The notes below the pieces were generated by a model, which was given only the letters and a program-made list of their open reading frames with translations, was not told where the DNA came from and did no database searches. The translations under genes were made by a program, and so were the position numbers. A stretch of 5,257 nt of DNA. It comes from Micavibrio sp. UBA2020 (GTDB lineage Bacteria > Pseudomonadota > Alphaproteobacteria > Micavibrionales > UBA2020). The DNA lies in assembly GCA_002334985.1 (NCBI GenBank), contig DDBY01000145.1, positions 7,053-12,309 on the forward strand, read 5' to 3'. This document shows positions 1 to 4,783 of this stretch, piece by piece; position 1 is the first letter of the stretch, and each line of letters opens with the position of its first letter.

Positions 1-120
1 ATGCGTTTGATGCGGCAGGAAACGCCGGGCGATTGGGACGGTCTTTTTGCGCGGGTGCAGCGTGAGCTTACGGCGCTTGCGCAAAATCACATGCGGTCTT
101 CGAACCAGCCGTCGCCGTAG
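1..120 (+). CDS. C-terminal fragment of a probable TPR/GT41-like (glycosyltransferase-type) protein, 5' end outside window
   Basis: Frame +1 is open from the first base to a TAG at 118-120, giving 39 residues. The residues RLMRQETPGDWDGLFARVQ resemble the conserved C-terminal end of bacterial tetratricopeptide proteins carrying an O-GlcNAc-transferase-like (GT41) domain, where a Leu/Phe-Arg-Gln stretch is followed by Gly-Asp-Trp and a short amphipathic helix. The ATG at position 1 is probably an internal methionine, because the similarity is to the end of a long protein rather than to a small one. The last eight or so residues (RSSNQPSP) look like a non-conserved tail. The gene runs into the minus-strand SET gene and overlaps its 3' end by 34 bp (87-120). 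Such proteins typically glycosylate other proteins or sit in surface-polysaccharide or flagellar glycosylation loci, but nothing here shows the substrate. The assignment rests on a short stretch recognised by eye. Confidence 0.5.
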   Translation: MRLMRQETPGDWDGLFARVQRELTALAQNHMRSSNQPSP

Positions 121-533
121 GTTGTGCAGATTTCGGTATTTTTAGGAATGCTGCGCGTGGCCACCAGCGTGTAATAGACGGTGCCGTCTTCTTCTTCCCA
201 CTGGATTTCCGCGTTGGGGTGTTCGTCGTGGTTGCAAAACGTCATGACGCCCAGAAGAACGCTGCTGGCGCTGTCCGTATCCTGAATGCCGGCTTTTTTG
301 CGCGTCTTGGCCGAAATCGTGCCCGTCACAAACGTGTAGTTGACGAGGTGCGTGTCATCCACGGCATCCGTTTCCTGCTCGTTCAGCAAAAGCGCGGGGG
401 TGACTTCCAGCACTTCGCCTTTTTTAATGGCTTTGGTGCAGAAAACGCCGCGGCCTTTGACGCCGCCGGTATGTTTGAGATAAAGGCCTTCTTTGCGCGG
501 CAGCTGACGGAGTTTGGCGGCGGTACGGGGCAT
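87..533 (-). CDS. SET-domain protein, probable protein-lysine N-methyltransferase
   Basis: A 148-aa protein made almost entirely of a SET domain. In order it shows the N-SET turn GRGVF (residues 27-31) followed by A-I-K-K-G-E, a variable middle, the cofactor/pseudoknot motif FCNHDEHPN (99-107, containing the hallmark N-H), and the C-terminal A-T-R-S-I-P-K-N-T-E-I-C-T-T-Y-G segment with the expected catalytic tyrosine at about 139. The post-SET cysteine cluster is absent, as in most short bacterial SET proteins. The family transfers a methyl group from S-adenosylmethionine to lysine side chains; the target here is unknown. The frame stays open upstream to a TTG at 590, but the ATG at 533 is preferred: a promoter-like TTTTGC-N17-TATAAC lies between the two, and residues before the ATG do not look like SET sequence. 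The ribosome site is weak (GAAAG 12 nt upstream). The gene is divergent from the mechanosensitive channel gene, and its 3' end overlaps the convergent upstream neighbour by 34 bp. Confidence 0.85.
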   Translation of the reverse strand: MPRTAAKLRQLPRKEGLYLKHTGGVKGRGVFCTKAIKKGEVLEVTPALLLNEQETDAVDDTHLVNYTFVTGTISAKTRKKAGIQDTDSASSVLLGVMTFCNHDEHPNAEIQWEEEDGTVYYTLVATRSIPKNTEICTTYGDGWFEDRM

Positions 534-563
534 GGTATGTGGGAACTTTCTGTCGGTGGGGAC

Positions 564-592
564 GTTATAAGCGCCATAACCTAACCGCAAAA
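564..592 (-). promoter_or_regulatory. Possible promoter of the SET gene
   Basis: Read on the minus strand, TTTTGC (592-587) is separated by 17 bp from TATAAC (569-564). This would place the transcript start about 25 nt before the ATG at 533 and inside the longer TTG-initiated frame, so it also bears on start choice. The -35 match is poor; other AT-rich hexamers exist in 600-700. Confidence 0.35.
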
Positions 593-642
593 GCGGATGA
601 TTTCAATTATTCTTGCACAGTCGATTTTTGTGGCGGCTACGG

Positions 643-671
643 TTGCGCCGCGCCCGGTCTATATGTATATT
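643..671 (+). promoter_or_regulatory. Sigma70-like promoter of the MscS-family gene
   Basis: TTGCGC (643-648), a 17-bp spacer and TATATT (666-671) give a good housekeeping-type promoter. The start would be near 678, leaving a leader of about 30 nt before the ATG at 708. The spacing is ideal and the A/T-rich -10 stands out in a GC-rich context. Confidence 0.6.
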
Positions 672-707
672 CATTAGAAAATAACAATAAAAAACAGGCG
701 TATAAAC

Positions 708-1649
708 ATGGAAACCCTCAAGCAGCTTTGGAAAGACGTGTTGGCCTTCGATATCGACTGGGCGGCACTGGGCGGTATTTTTACAGCCAGCAGCATGCTG
801 ACGTCGCTTTTGTTCGTGGTGACGCTTTTGTTTGTGCGCCGTTTGCTTATCCGCCGCATCTGGCGCGACAGCGAAGTGCTGGCCAAGGAACAGCGCAGCT
901 GGATTATCCGCATCAAAAACGGCAGCGCGATATTGCTGGTGGTCGGCCTTGTGCTTATCTGGGCGCCGCAGCTGCATACCTTCGCCCTGTCCATCACAGC
1001 CTTTGCCGTCGCCGTGGTTGTCGCGACCAAGGAAATGATTTTGTGCCTGATGGGCGCCATCATGCGTGTGACCAGCCAGCCGTTCAAAGCGGGCGACTGG
1101 GTCAGCATCGACGGCGTGACGGGGGAGGTTGTGGACCTTGACGCCTTTTCCTTCCGCCTGCAGGAAGTTGATATGAAGGGCAAAAGCTATCAGTTCACCG
1201 GCCGCACGGTGATTATTCCGAACGGCAAGATTTTTTCGTCCAACGTCGAAAACGCCAATTTCTTTAAATCGTTTATTTTCGAAGACATCAAAATATCGGT
1301 GCAATTCGCCGATATAGACCCCGAAGCGGCTTCGGCGGCGCTGGCGAAAATCACCGAAAAATACTTCTCGCCTTTCCGCGTCGAGGCACAGGCTTTCAAC
1401 CGCAAAATCCGCCGCCGCGCCGGCATCGCGATTGCGCTGGCGGAGCCGTCATACGACCTTTCGACCAGCGATATCGGGCATTATCACTTCGGCGTGCGGG
1501 TTTTTGTGCCCACGCAGGCAGCGGCAAGTTTGCGCGCCGATGTGACGCGCGATTTTCTCGCTTTCATCTATAAACAGCGCAAGGCGGCGCAGGTAAAAAA
1601 AGAATCCGCGAAGCTCGCCGAGGCGGAAAAACCCGCTGATACCGAATAA
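708..1649 (+). CDS. MscS-family small-conductance mechanosensitive ion channel
   Basis: A 313-aa inner-membrane channel that opens under membrane tension and releases small solutes during hypo-osmotic shock (family knowledge). Three hydrophobic segments are visible at about residues 22-44, 70-88 and 91-118; the third is the Ala/Gly/Val-rich pore helix leading into the channel domain. It is followed by the beta-domain signatures FKAGDWVSIDGVTGEVVDL (126-144) and VIIPNGKIFSSNVENAN (168-184), both characteristic of MscS. A soluble alpha/beta domain covers about 190-285, ending in a charged Lys/Glu/Ala-rich tail. The length is close to E. coli MscS (286 aa), so this is a short MscS-type rather than a large MscK-type channel. 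The ATG at 708 has a weak AGG-containing ribosome site (CAGGCG) eight bases upstream and a promoter at 643-671. It is monocistronic: the next gene is convergent, 30 bp beyond its stop codon. Confidence 0.93.
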   Translation: METLKQLWKDVLAFDIDWAALGGIFTASSMLTSLLFVVTLLFVRRLLIRRIWRDSEVLAKEQRSWIIRIKNGSAILLVVGLVLIWAPQLHTFALSITAFAVAVVVATKEMILCLMGAIMRVTSQPFKAGDWVSIDGVTGEVVDLDAFSFRLQEVDMKGKSYQFTGRTVIIPNGKIFSSNVENANFFKSFIFEDIKISVQFADIDPEAASAALAKITEKYFSPFRVEAQAFNRKIRRRAGIAIALAEPSYDLSTSDIGHYHFGVRVFVPTQAAASLRADVTRDFLAFIYKQRKAAQVKKESAKLAEAEKPADTE

Positions 1650-1660
1650 TCCGGATTTCC

Positions 1661-1673
1661 GCGCTTTTTGCGC
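1661..1673. terminator. Small hairpin between convergent genes, possible weak bidirectional terminator
   Basis: GCGC-TTTTT-GCGC forms a 4-bp stem with a 5-nt loop in the 30-bp gap between the mechanosensitive channel gene and the antiporter gene. It is symmetric, so it could act in both directions, but the stem is short and no T-run follows on either strand. No better terminator was seen in the gap. Confidence 0.25.
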
Positions 1674-1679
1674 CCGCCT

Positions 1680-2636
1680 TTATGCGCTTGCTGTCATATA
1701 AAGCCACGCCGTATAAGCCGCATAAGCCGCCAGCATGACGATACCGGCCGGTTTGCCCATGCGCGTGCCGCGCCACAGAAAAATCGACAGAAAAGCCGAT
1801 ACCGCCAGCATAATCCAGATGTCCGTTGTGACGATGCGGCCTTCGGCGGCGATGGGTTTTACCATCGTCGTGACGCCAAGGATGCAAAATATATTAAATA
1901 CGTTGCTGCCCAGAATATTGCCGATAACAACTTCGTTATGGCGGCGCATGGAGGCAACGGCGGCTGTCGCCAGTTCCGGCAGCGAGGTGCCGACGGCAAC
2001 AATCGTCAGGCCAATGACGGCCTCGGATATACCAAAGTCGCGGGCAATCGATACCGCCCCGGTGACCAGCAGCTGCGCACCGCCGACCAGCCCCGCAAGC
2101 CCCGCCACGCACATCAATATGGCGATGGCAGGCTTCAATGGCTTGTCGCCCGGCTCTTCGGCCGTTTCGCGGCTAGCGGCATTGCGCGATGCCTTTTTAT
2201 CCGCGCGGTAGCAATAAGTCAGATAGCAGACAAGCGCGCCAAGCATCAACGCGCCTGTGGCCGCATTCATAAGGTTGAATACGGCGAGCAGGCAAAGCGT
2301 TATGGCCGCGCCCATCATGGCCAGAACATCGCGGCGCACGGCGGCGGCGGGAATGGCCAGCGGGTATAAAACGGCGGCAAGGCCGACAATCAGCAGGATA
2401 TTCGCAATATTGCTGCCGACCACGTTACCAAGCGCGATTTCAGGCGCGTTTTTCAGCGCGGCGCCGACCGACACCGTCATTTCCGGCATGGATGTGCCAA
2501 ACCCGATGATGACCGCGCTGACCAGCAGTTTTGAAAGTCCCGCCTGTGTGGCGATGGAAACGCTGCCGCGCAAAAGCCCTTCGCCCGCGATAAACAAAAT
2601 CACCAGCCCCGCGGCCATCATCAGTATGTCTTGCAT
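1680..2636 (-). CDS. CaCA-family calcium/sodium-type antiporter (YrbG-like)
   Basis: A 318-aa polytopic inner-membrane exchanger of the Ca2+:cation antiporter superfamily. It has the internal two-fold repeat typical of the family. The first alpha-repeat contains GFGTSMPE (45-52) and GNVVGSNIANI (70-80); the second contains AVGTSLPE (214-221) and GNILGSNVFNI (239-249). The ion-coordinating glutamates correspond to E52 and E221. The halves are joined by a hydrophilic loop at about 144-169. About ten hydrophobic segments are evident and the length matches bacterial YrbG-type members (about 320 aa). Family members exchange Ca2+ for Na+, H+ or K+; the ion cannot be told from sequence. The ATG at 2636 has a clear AAGGA ribosome site eight bases upstream. 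The gene starts 36 bp after the zf-TFIIB-like gene on the same strand, so the two are very probably one operon, under the leader upstream of 3005. Confidence 0.93.
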   Translation of the reverse strand: MQDILMMAAGLVILFIAGEGLLRGSVSIATQAGLSKLLVSAVIIGFGTSMPEMTVSVGAALKNAPEIALGNVVGSNIANILLIVGLAAVLYPLAIPAAAVRRDVLAMMGAAITLCLLAVFNLMNAATGALMLGALVCYLTYCYRADKKASRNAASRETAEEPGDKPLKPAIAILMCVAGLAGLVGGAQLLVTGAVSIARDFGISEAVIGLTIVAVGTSLPELATAAVASMRRHNEVVIGNILGSNVFNIFCILGVTTMVKPIAAEGRIVTTDIWIMLAVSAFLSIFLWRGTRMGKPAGIVMLAAYAAYTAWLYMTASA

Positions 2637-2672
2637 CTATCAAGTCCTTTTGTTGTGGTGCTGCGCCGGGTA

Positions 2673-3005
2673 TTACAAATCGAAAATGTCGAACAGGCGC
2701 GACATCTTGTCTTTTTTGTAATGTTTGCCGTGATATTTGTGGTCGTCATATTTGCGGCCATCGTTTTTGTATTCTTTGTATTCGCGGCGCTCGTCGTCAT
2801 CGCGTTCGCGGTATTGCGGCGGCGCGGCGGGGCGCGTTTGTGCGGCGGCGGCCTGCAGGTCTTCTTGCAAAATAGACAGGATTTTTTCCAGCTCCCCGCG
2901 GTCAAGCCAGATGCCGCCGGATGTGGGGCACACGTCGATTTCGATGCCATAGCGGTGAATTTGGCGCATCGGCGCGCCGTCAATGGGGGATACAAGAAGC
3001 GGCAT
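2673..3005 (-). CDS. Small zf-TFIIB-like domain protein with degenerate zinc ligands
   Basis: A 110-aa soluble protein. Residues 1-45 match the zf-TFIIB (transcription-factor zinc-finger) family: SPIDGAPM (6-13), then YGIEIDVCPTSGGIWLDRGEL (19-39), where the Gly-Gly-x-Trp-Leu-Asp-Arg-Gly-Glu-Leu core is diagnostic. The usual two C-x2-C pairs are largely lost: the expected ligand positions are S6, D9, C26 and S29, so only one cysteine remains and zinc binding is doubtful. Residues 46-62 are Ala/Gln-rich; 64-100 is a strongly charged tail with repeated Arg/Lys-Tyr-Asp/Glu/Lys units. The C-terminal MSRLFDIFDL resembles the conserved end of longer family members. Function is unknown for the family. 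The ATG at 3005 was chosen because AGGAG lies seven bases upstream. The frame is open up to an ATG at 3188, but that stretch is structured RNA and does not look coding. It is the first gene of an operon with the antiporter. Confidence 0.85.
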   Translation of the reverse strand: MPLLVSPIDGAPMRQIHRYGIEIDVCPTSGGIWLDRGELEKILSILQEDLQAAAAQTRPAAPPQYRERDDDERREYKEYKNDGRKYDDHKYHGKHYKKDKMSRLFDIFDL

Positions 3006-3064
3006 GTTCATTCTCCTGCATAAAGGCGTCCGCGCAAAACGCGGCCGTGTGGATGTTTGCTTGA

Positions 3065-3182
3065 GGGAGAATTGGCGCCGGAACAAAAAAAGACCAACAC
3101 CGGAATCTCTCCCGATGCGGTCCGACATCACGCCGAAGCTTGTAAAGAGTTTGCTTCGACGCCAGAGGGGCCCGGCCCGCCT
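3065..3182 (-). ncRNA. Structured RNA leader with mutually exclusive hairpins (attenuator, riboswitch-like element or small RNA)
   Basis: The predicted transcript from about 3182 reads toward the zf-TFIIB-like gene. Hairpin 1 is a 10-bp stem (3162-3153 with 3139-3130) with a 13-nt loop. A short GAUG/CAUC pairing (3129-3126 with 3117-3114) competes with the intrinsic terminator at 3122-3085. A long alternative hairpin pairs 3113-3094 with 3081-3065 (about 17 bp, one bulged G and one bulged CC) and would put the U-run in its loop, preventing termination. All three long helices contain G-U wobbles that would be A-C mismatches in the opposite strand, which argues that the minus-strand RNA is the functional one. 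A second small hairpin (CCGCG/CGCGG, 3044-3030) lies just before the AGGAG ribosome site. It could regulate the downstream zf-TFIIB/antiporter operon, or be a roughly 98-nt small RNA ending at the U-run. I recognise no known riboswitch consensus. Confidence 0.6.
3085..3122 (-). terminator. Intrinsic terminator inside the leader, upstream of the zf-TFIIB/antiporter operon
   Basis: On the minus strand GACCGCAUCGG (3122-3112) pairs with CCGGUG-U-UGGUC (3103-3092): 11 bp with a single bulged U and an 8-nt loop. It is followed directly by seven U residues (3091-3085). The start codon of the next gene lies about 80 nt further on, so this terminator would stop transcription before the operon unless it is disrupted. 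Confidence 0.65.
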
Positions 3183-3189
3183 GAACATG

Positions 3190-3217
3190 ATAATAGAGGG
3201 TGCGGACGATTTTTCAA
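3190..3217 (-). promoter_or_regulatory. Strong sigma70-like promoter of the leader / zf-TFIIB-antiporter operon
   Basis: On the minus strand TTGAAA (3217-3212), a 16-bp spacer and TATTAT (3195-3190) match the housekeeping consensus at 10 of 12 positions. The start is expected near 3182, giving an untranslated leader of about 175 nt. The -35 element overlaps the right arm of an inverted repeat (3214-3239), which could serve as an operator. Confidence 0.7.
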
Positions 3218-3245
3218 GCCCTCCTCAATCCCGGCTTGATTTTTT
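3214..3245 (+). terminator. Plus-strand terminator-like hairpin / inverted repeat overlapping the leader promoter
   Basis: TCAAGCC (3214-3220) and GGCTTGA (3233-3239) form a perfect 7-bp stem with a 12-nt loop, followed on the plus strand by six T residues (3240-3245). That is the form of an intrinsic terminator for rightward transcription. No rightward gene was found upstream of it, so it may instead be an operator for the minus-strand promoter whose -35 box it overlaps. Confidence 0.45.
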
Positions 3246-3278
3246 ACATAGCGCAGGGTGGGCGGTAAGTGCGCAATC

Positions 3279-3311
3279 GAAAGCCCCCGTCTTGCGATGG
3301 GGGCTTTCTTT
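3279..3311. terminator. Strong GC-rich hairpin, probable terminator at the end of the quorum-sensing cluster
   Basis: GAAAGCCCCCGTC (3279-3291) pairs with GATGGGGGCTTTC (3296-3308) around a 4-nt loop: 13 bp including one G-T wobble on the plus strand. The plus-strand tail is TTT then AGGTTT; the minus-strand tail is CTTTCGATT. It lies 100 bp beyond the last gene of the leftward luxR-luxI cluster and is the best terminator candidate for it. The wobble (an A-C mismatch on the minus strand) and the better T-tail slightly favour rightward action, so it is scored as bidirectional. Confidence 0.65.
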
Positions 3312-3408
3312 AGGTTTAGGTTATTAAATCGGACTGTGACATCGCCTGCCCGAAGGCTGGTTGCCACACAATAGCGGATGTAAAAAGTACCTAAAAAATC
3401 CCCGTCTT

Positions 3409-3621
3409 TTATCTGAAATCTATATCGGCGGGTTTTGCGTGCGCGATGTCGGACATCTGGCTGCGCAGCTGCCAGTACATATCCGCGATTTTTTCCAGTT
3501 TTCCTTCCTCGTCGCCGGCGACGCCGTCAAGCAAGTTGCGCAGCTGGCGGTAATCAAGGCACAGCGCGTGATGCTGCACTTCGATTTGTTCAATTAGTCT
3601 GGAAAGTTTTTCTTTTGTCAT
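3409..3621 (-). CDS. Small helical protein of unknown function (70 aa), downstream of luxI
   Basis: I do not recognise this protein. It is 70 aa, without signal peptide or membrane segment, and almost entirely helix-forming. Hydrophobic residues recur with coiled-coil-like spacing (L6, I10, I13, L20, Y24, L27, L30, L31 and again I45, M48, L52, M56), separated by an acidic turn GVAGDEEGK (33-41). This looks like a two-helix hairpin that could dimerise or bind a partner. The ATG at 3621 was chosen because AAGGGG precedes it by about ten bases. An in-frame ATG at 3690 would add 23 residues and overlap the previous gene by 23 bp, but has no ribosome site. With the chosen start it lies 46 bp after the 111-aa gene on the same strand, so it is probably the last gene of the luxI transcript. 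Small helical partners of LuxR proteins exist (TraM-type antiactivators), but no sequence similarity is claimed. Confidence 0.65.
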   Translation of the reverse strand: MTKEKLSRLIEQIEVQHHALCLDYRQLRNLLDGVAGDEEGKLEKIADMYWQLRSQMSDIAHAKPADIDFR

Positions 3622-3667
3622 TTCATTCACACCCCTTGAATGCCGGTACAATTCCGCTCTTGGCGAT

Positions 3668-4003
3668 TTATGCGCCAAAAATTTGTCCATTTGTTTTTTG
3701 CACGATTTGCAAGATGTCGCCCTTCACGGTTTCATCGCTGACGTGGCAAAAATCATTGATGAAGTCTGCGGGGCATAGCGCGTCTTGCGTCACGATGGTC
3801 TGCAAGTGCCCCATATACATGTCGCGTCCGGCATGGGCGGTTGTGGCGATTGCCTTGTCAATCTCCGCCGCTATTTCCGGCAGTCCGTCGTTGCGCGCCT
3901 GTGTCGAGAGATAATGCAGGCAGACAATAAGGTTGCCGACTTTTTCGCACAGCGGACTTTCTGCAGGCTCTATGGCCGTGGTTTCGTGATGTGCAGGCAT
4001 CAT
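3668..4003 (-). CDS. Unknown 111-aa protein translationally coupled to luxI
   Basis: I do not recognise this protein. It is soluble-looking, mildly acidic, 111 aa, with a variable N-terminus (residues 1-18), a probable helix at 19-36 (EKVGNLIVCLHYLSTQAR), a second helix at about 42-59 (PEIAAEIDKAIATTAHAG) and a third at about 60-75, then a C-terminal part with Phe-Ile-Asn-Asp-Phe and a helix at about 91-104. Cysteines at 19, 28, 77 and 86 are scattered and do not form an obvious metal motif. Its ATG overlaps the luxI stop codon as ATGA, and a good ribosome site (AGAGG, six bases upstream) lies inside the luxI 3' end. This arrangement points to translational coupling and suggests a role linked to signal production or response. 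That role is inference from position only. Confidence 0.75.
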   Translation of the reverse strand: MMPAHHETTAIEPAESPLCEKVGNLIVCLHYLSTQARNDGLPEIAAEIDKAIATTAHAGRDMYMGHLQTIVTQDALCPADFINDFCHVSDETVKGDILQIVQKTNGQIFGA

Positions 4004-4683
4004 GCGGCACCTCTTGCAACGATAAGGTTTTGGTTGGCGACGTCTTCCTGCGGCATGGCGGCGGGCGGCGCTTCGGGTGCCATGCGCAGAACGGCACCCT
4101 GAATACCCGTGGTTTTGCGCACACGCTCCAGCGTTGCGAGCGAAATGGGCATGCCCCCCGCGATGATGATGCCGTCTTTGCCAAGGCCTTTTTCAGGGCC
4201 GAGGAAATCGATGTCCCAGCCCGCGGCAACAAAAACGCTTTGCCACAATTTGGGCGGCATGATGCCGACCATCTCGCGCACATCGTTCAAAAGTCCGAAT
4301 TCGAGGAAGGCGAGCACCAGTTCGTTCTTCACGCGCGTGCGCTCCTCGCGCGTCAGGTGTTTGCTGACGCAAAAACGGGACGCTTCCCACACAGACAGCG
4401 ATTCCGGCAGCGGACGGGTTTGCACGATTTCCGGCCAGATGTTTTTAATCATATAGGGGCGGTCGGTCGGCACGGCGCGCACGCTGCCCGTGACGTCGCC
4501 GTTCTTGCCGACATGCACCAGATACGTCGTTGCGGGCGTGTCGTACTGGTCGTACTCCATGCCCTGAAAACGCGACAGGTCCCAATATTGCCCATCGACC
4601 AAAAGGTCATAGCGCAGATAAAACTGTTCGACAAAGGCCTTGCCGAAATGATGAATGGTTTTGTGATTGATGCAATAAATCAT
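4000..4683 (-). CDS. luxI: LuxI-family acyl-homoserine-lactone synthase
   Basis: A 227-aa cytoplasmic enzyme that joins S-adenosylmethionine with an acyl group from acyl-ACP or acyl-CoA to make an N-acyl-homoserine lactone. The invariant family residues sit at nearly canonical positions: R24, W34, D45, D48, R69, E100 and R103, within the blocks YLRYDLLVDGQYWDL (22-36), GMEYDQYDTP (41-50), TGSVRAVPT (65-73) and VWEASRFCVS (98-107). A GNAT-like core follows, ending in an Ala/Pro-rich tail of about 30 residues that is probably disordered. The usual phenylalanine near position 28 is leucine. The acyl chain cannot be predicted. The ATG at 4683 is the only sensible start, but it lacks a recognisable ribosome site. 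The luxR-type gene lies 131 bp upstream on the same strand, and the next gene overlaps its stop by 4 bp. The symbol is used at family level. Confidence 0.93.
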   Translation of the reverse strand: MIYCINHKTIHHFGKAFVEQFYLRYDLLVDGQYWDLSRFQGMEYDQYDTPATTYLVHVGKNGDVTGSVRAVPTDRPYMIKNIWPEIVQTRPLPESLSVWEASRFCVSKHLTREERTRVKNELVLAFLEFGLLNDVREMVGIMPPKLWQSVFVAAGWDIDFLGPEKGLGKDGIIIAGGMPISLATLERVRKTTGIQGAVLRMAPEAPPAAMPQEDVANQNLIVARGAA

Positions 4684-4750
4684 AATGTTTTGTGTGCTTG
4701 TGTAATTTTGATGATTCCAAATAACAGTCCTATCTTCAGGATAACGGCCA

Positions 4751-4762
4751 AGGCGGCCGCCT
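4751..4762. repeat. Perfect 12-bp palindrome in the luxR-luxI intergenic region
   Basis: AGGCGGCCGCCT reads the same on both strands. It lies 68 bp upstream of the luxI start and immediately before a TTGGCC that could be a -35-like element for luxI (4751-4746). It could be a protein-binding site, but being GC-only apart from its ends it could also be chance. Confidence 0.3.
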
Positions 4763-4769
4763 GAGAATA

Positions 4770-4783
4770 CCCACGTTCGTGGG
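4770..4783. promoter_or_regulatory. 14-bp dyad upstream of luxI: possible lux-box-like operator or luxR terminator hairpin
   Basis: CCCACG-TT-CGTGGG is an inverted repeat with 6-bp arms, centred about 94 bp upstream of the luxI start and 39 bp after the luxR stop. LuxR proteins bind dyads of about 18-20 bp upstream of target genes, often including luxI. As RNA it could form a 5-bp stem with a 4-nt loop, but the minus-strand tail (TATTCTC) is a poor terminator tail. Either role is possible. Confidence 0.4.

Noticed and set aside
219..584. Plus-strand 121-residue reading frame
   Set aside because: It is the complement of the SET gene, whose protein motifs are unmistakable.
1668..2369. Plus-strand 233-residue reading frame
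   Set aside because: Antisense to the antiporter; composition is Arg/His/Gln-rich and shows no domain.
3061..3125. Glycine-riboswitch-like string CGGGAGAGA ... CTCCCTCAAGCAAAC in the leader
   Set aside because: The outer pairing and the trailing CAAGCAAAC are reminiscent, but the conserved core expected between the arms of a glycine aptamer is absent, and the intervening sequence instead pairs as a plain hairpin.
3006..3188. N-terminal extension of the zf-TFIIB-like gene to an ATG at 3188 (171 aa)
   Set aside because: The ATG is only two bases from the -10 box, the extra residues are Arg-rich and unlike the family, the stretch contains a terminator, and a good AGGAG site precedes the ATG at 3005.
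3057..3239. Plus-strand 60-residue reading frame starting with TTG
   Set aside because: No ribosome site, no recognisable domain, and it runs through the minus-strand terminator, leader and promoter.
3340..3360. GCC-TTCG-GGC type mini-hairpin beyond the 70-aa gene as a terminator
   Set aside because: Only 3 bp of stem and no T-run; the 13-bp stem at 3279-3308 is far stronger.
3622..3690. Longer start (ATG at 3690) for the 70-aa gene
   Set aside because: No ribosome site upstream and a 23-bp overlap with the preceding gene; the internal ATG at 3621 has AAGGGG about ten bases upstream.
3991..4764. Plus-strand 257-residue reading frame
   Set aside because: Antisense to luxI, which carries all invariant family residues.
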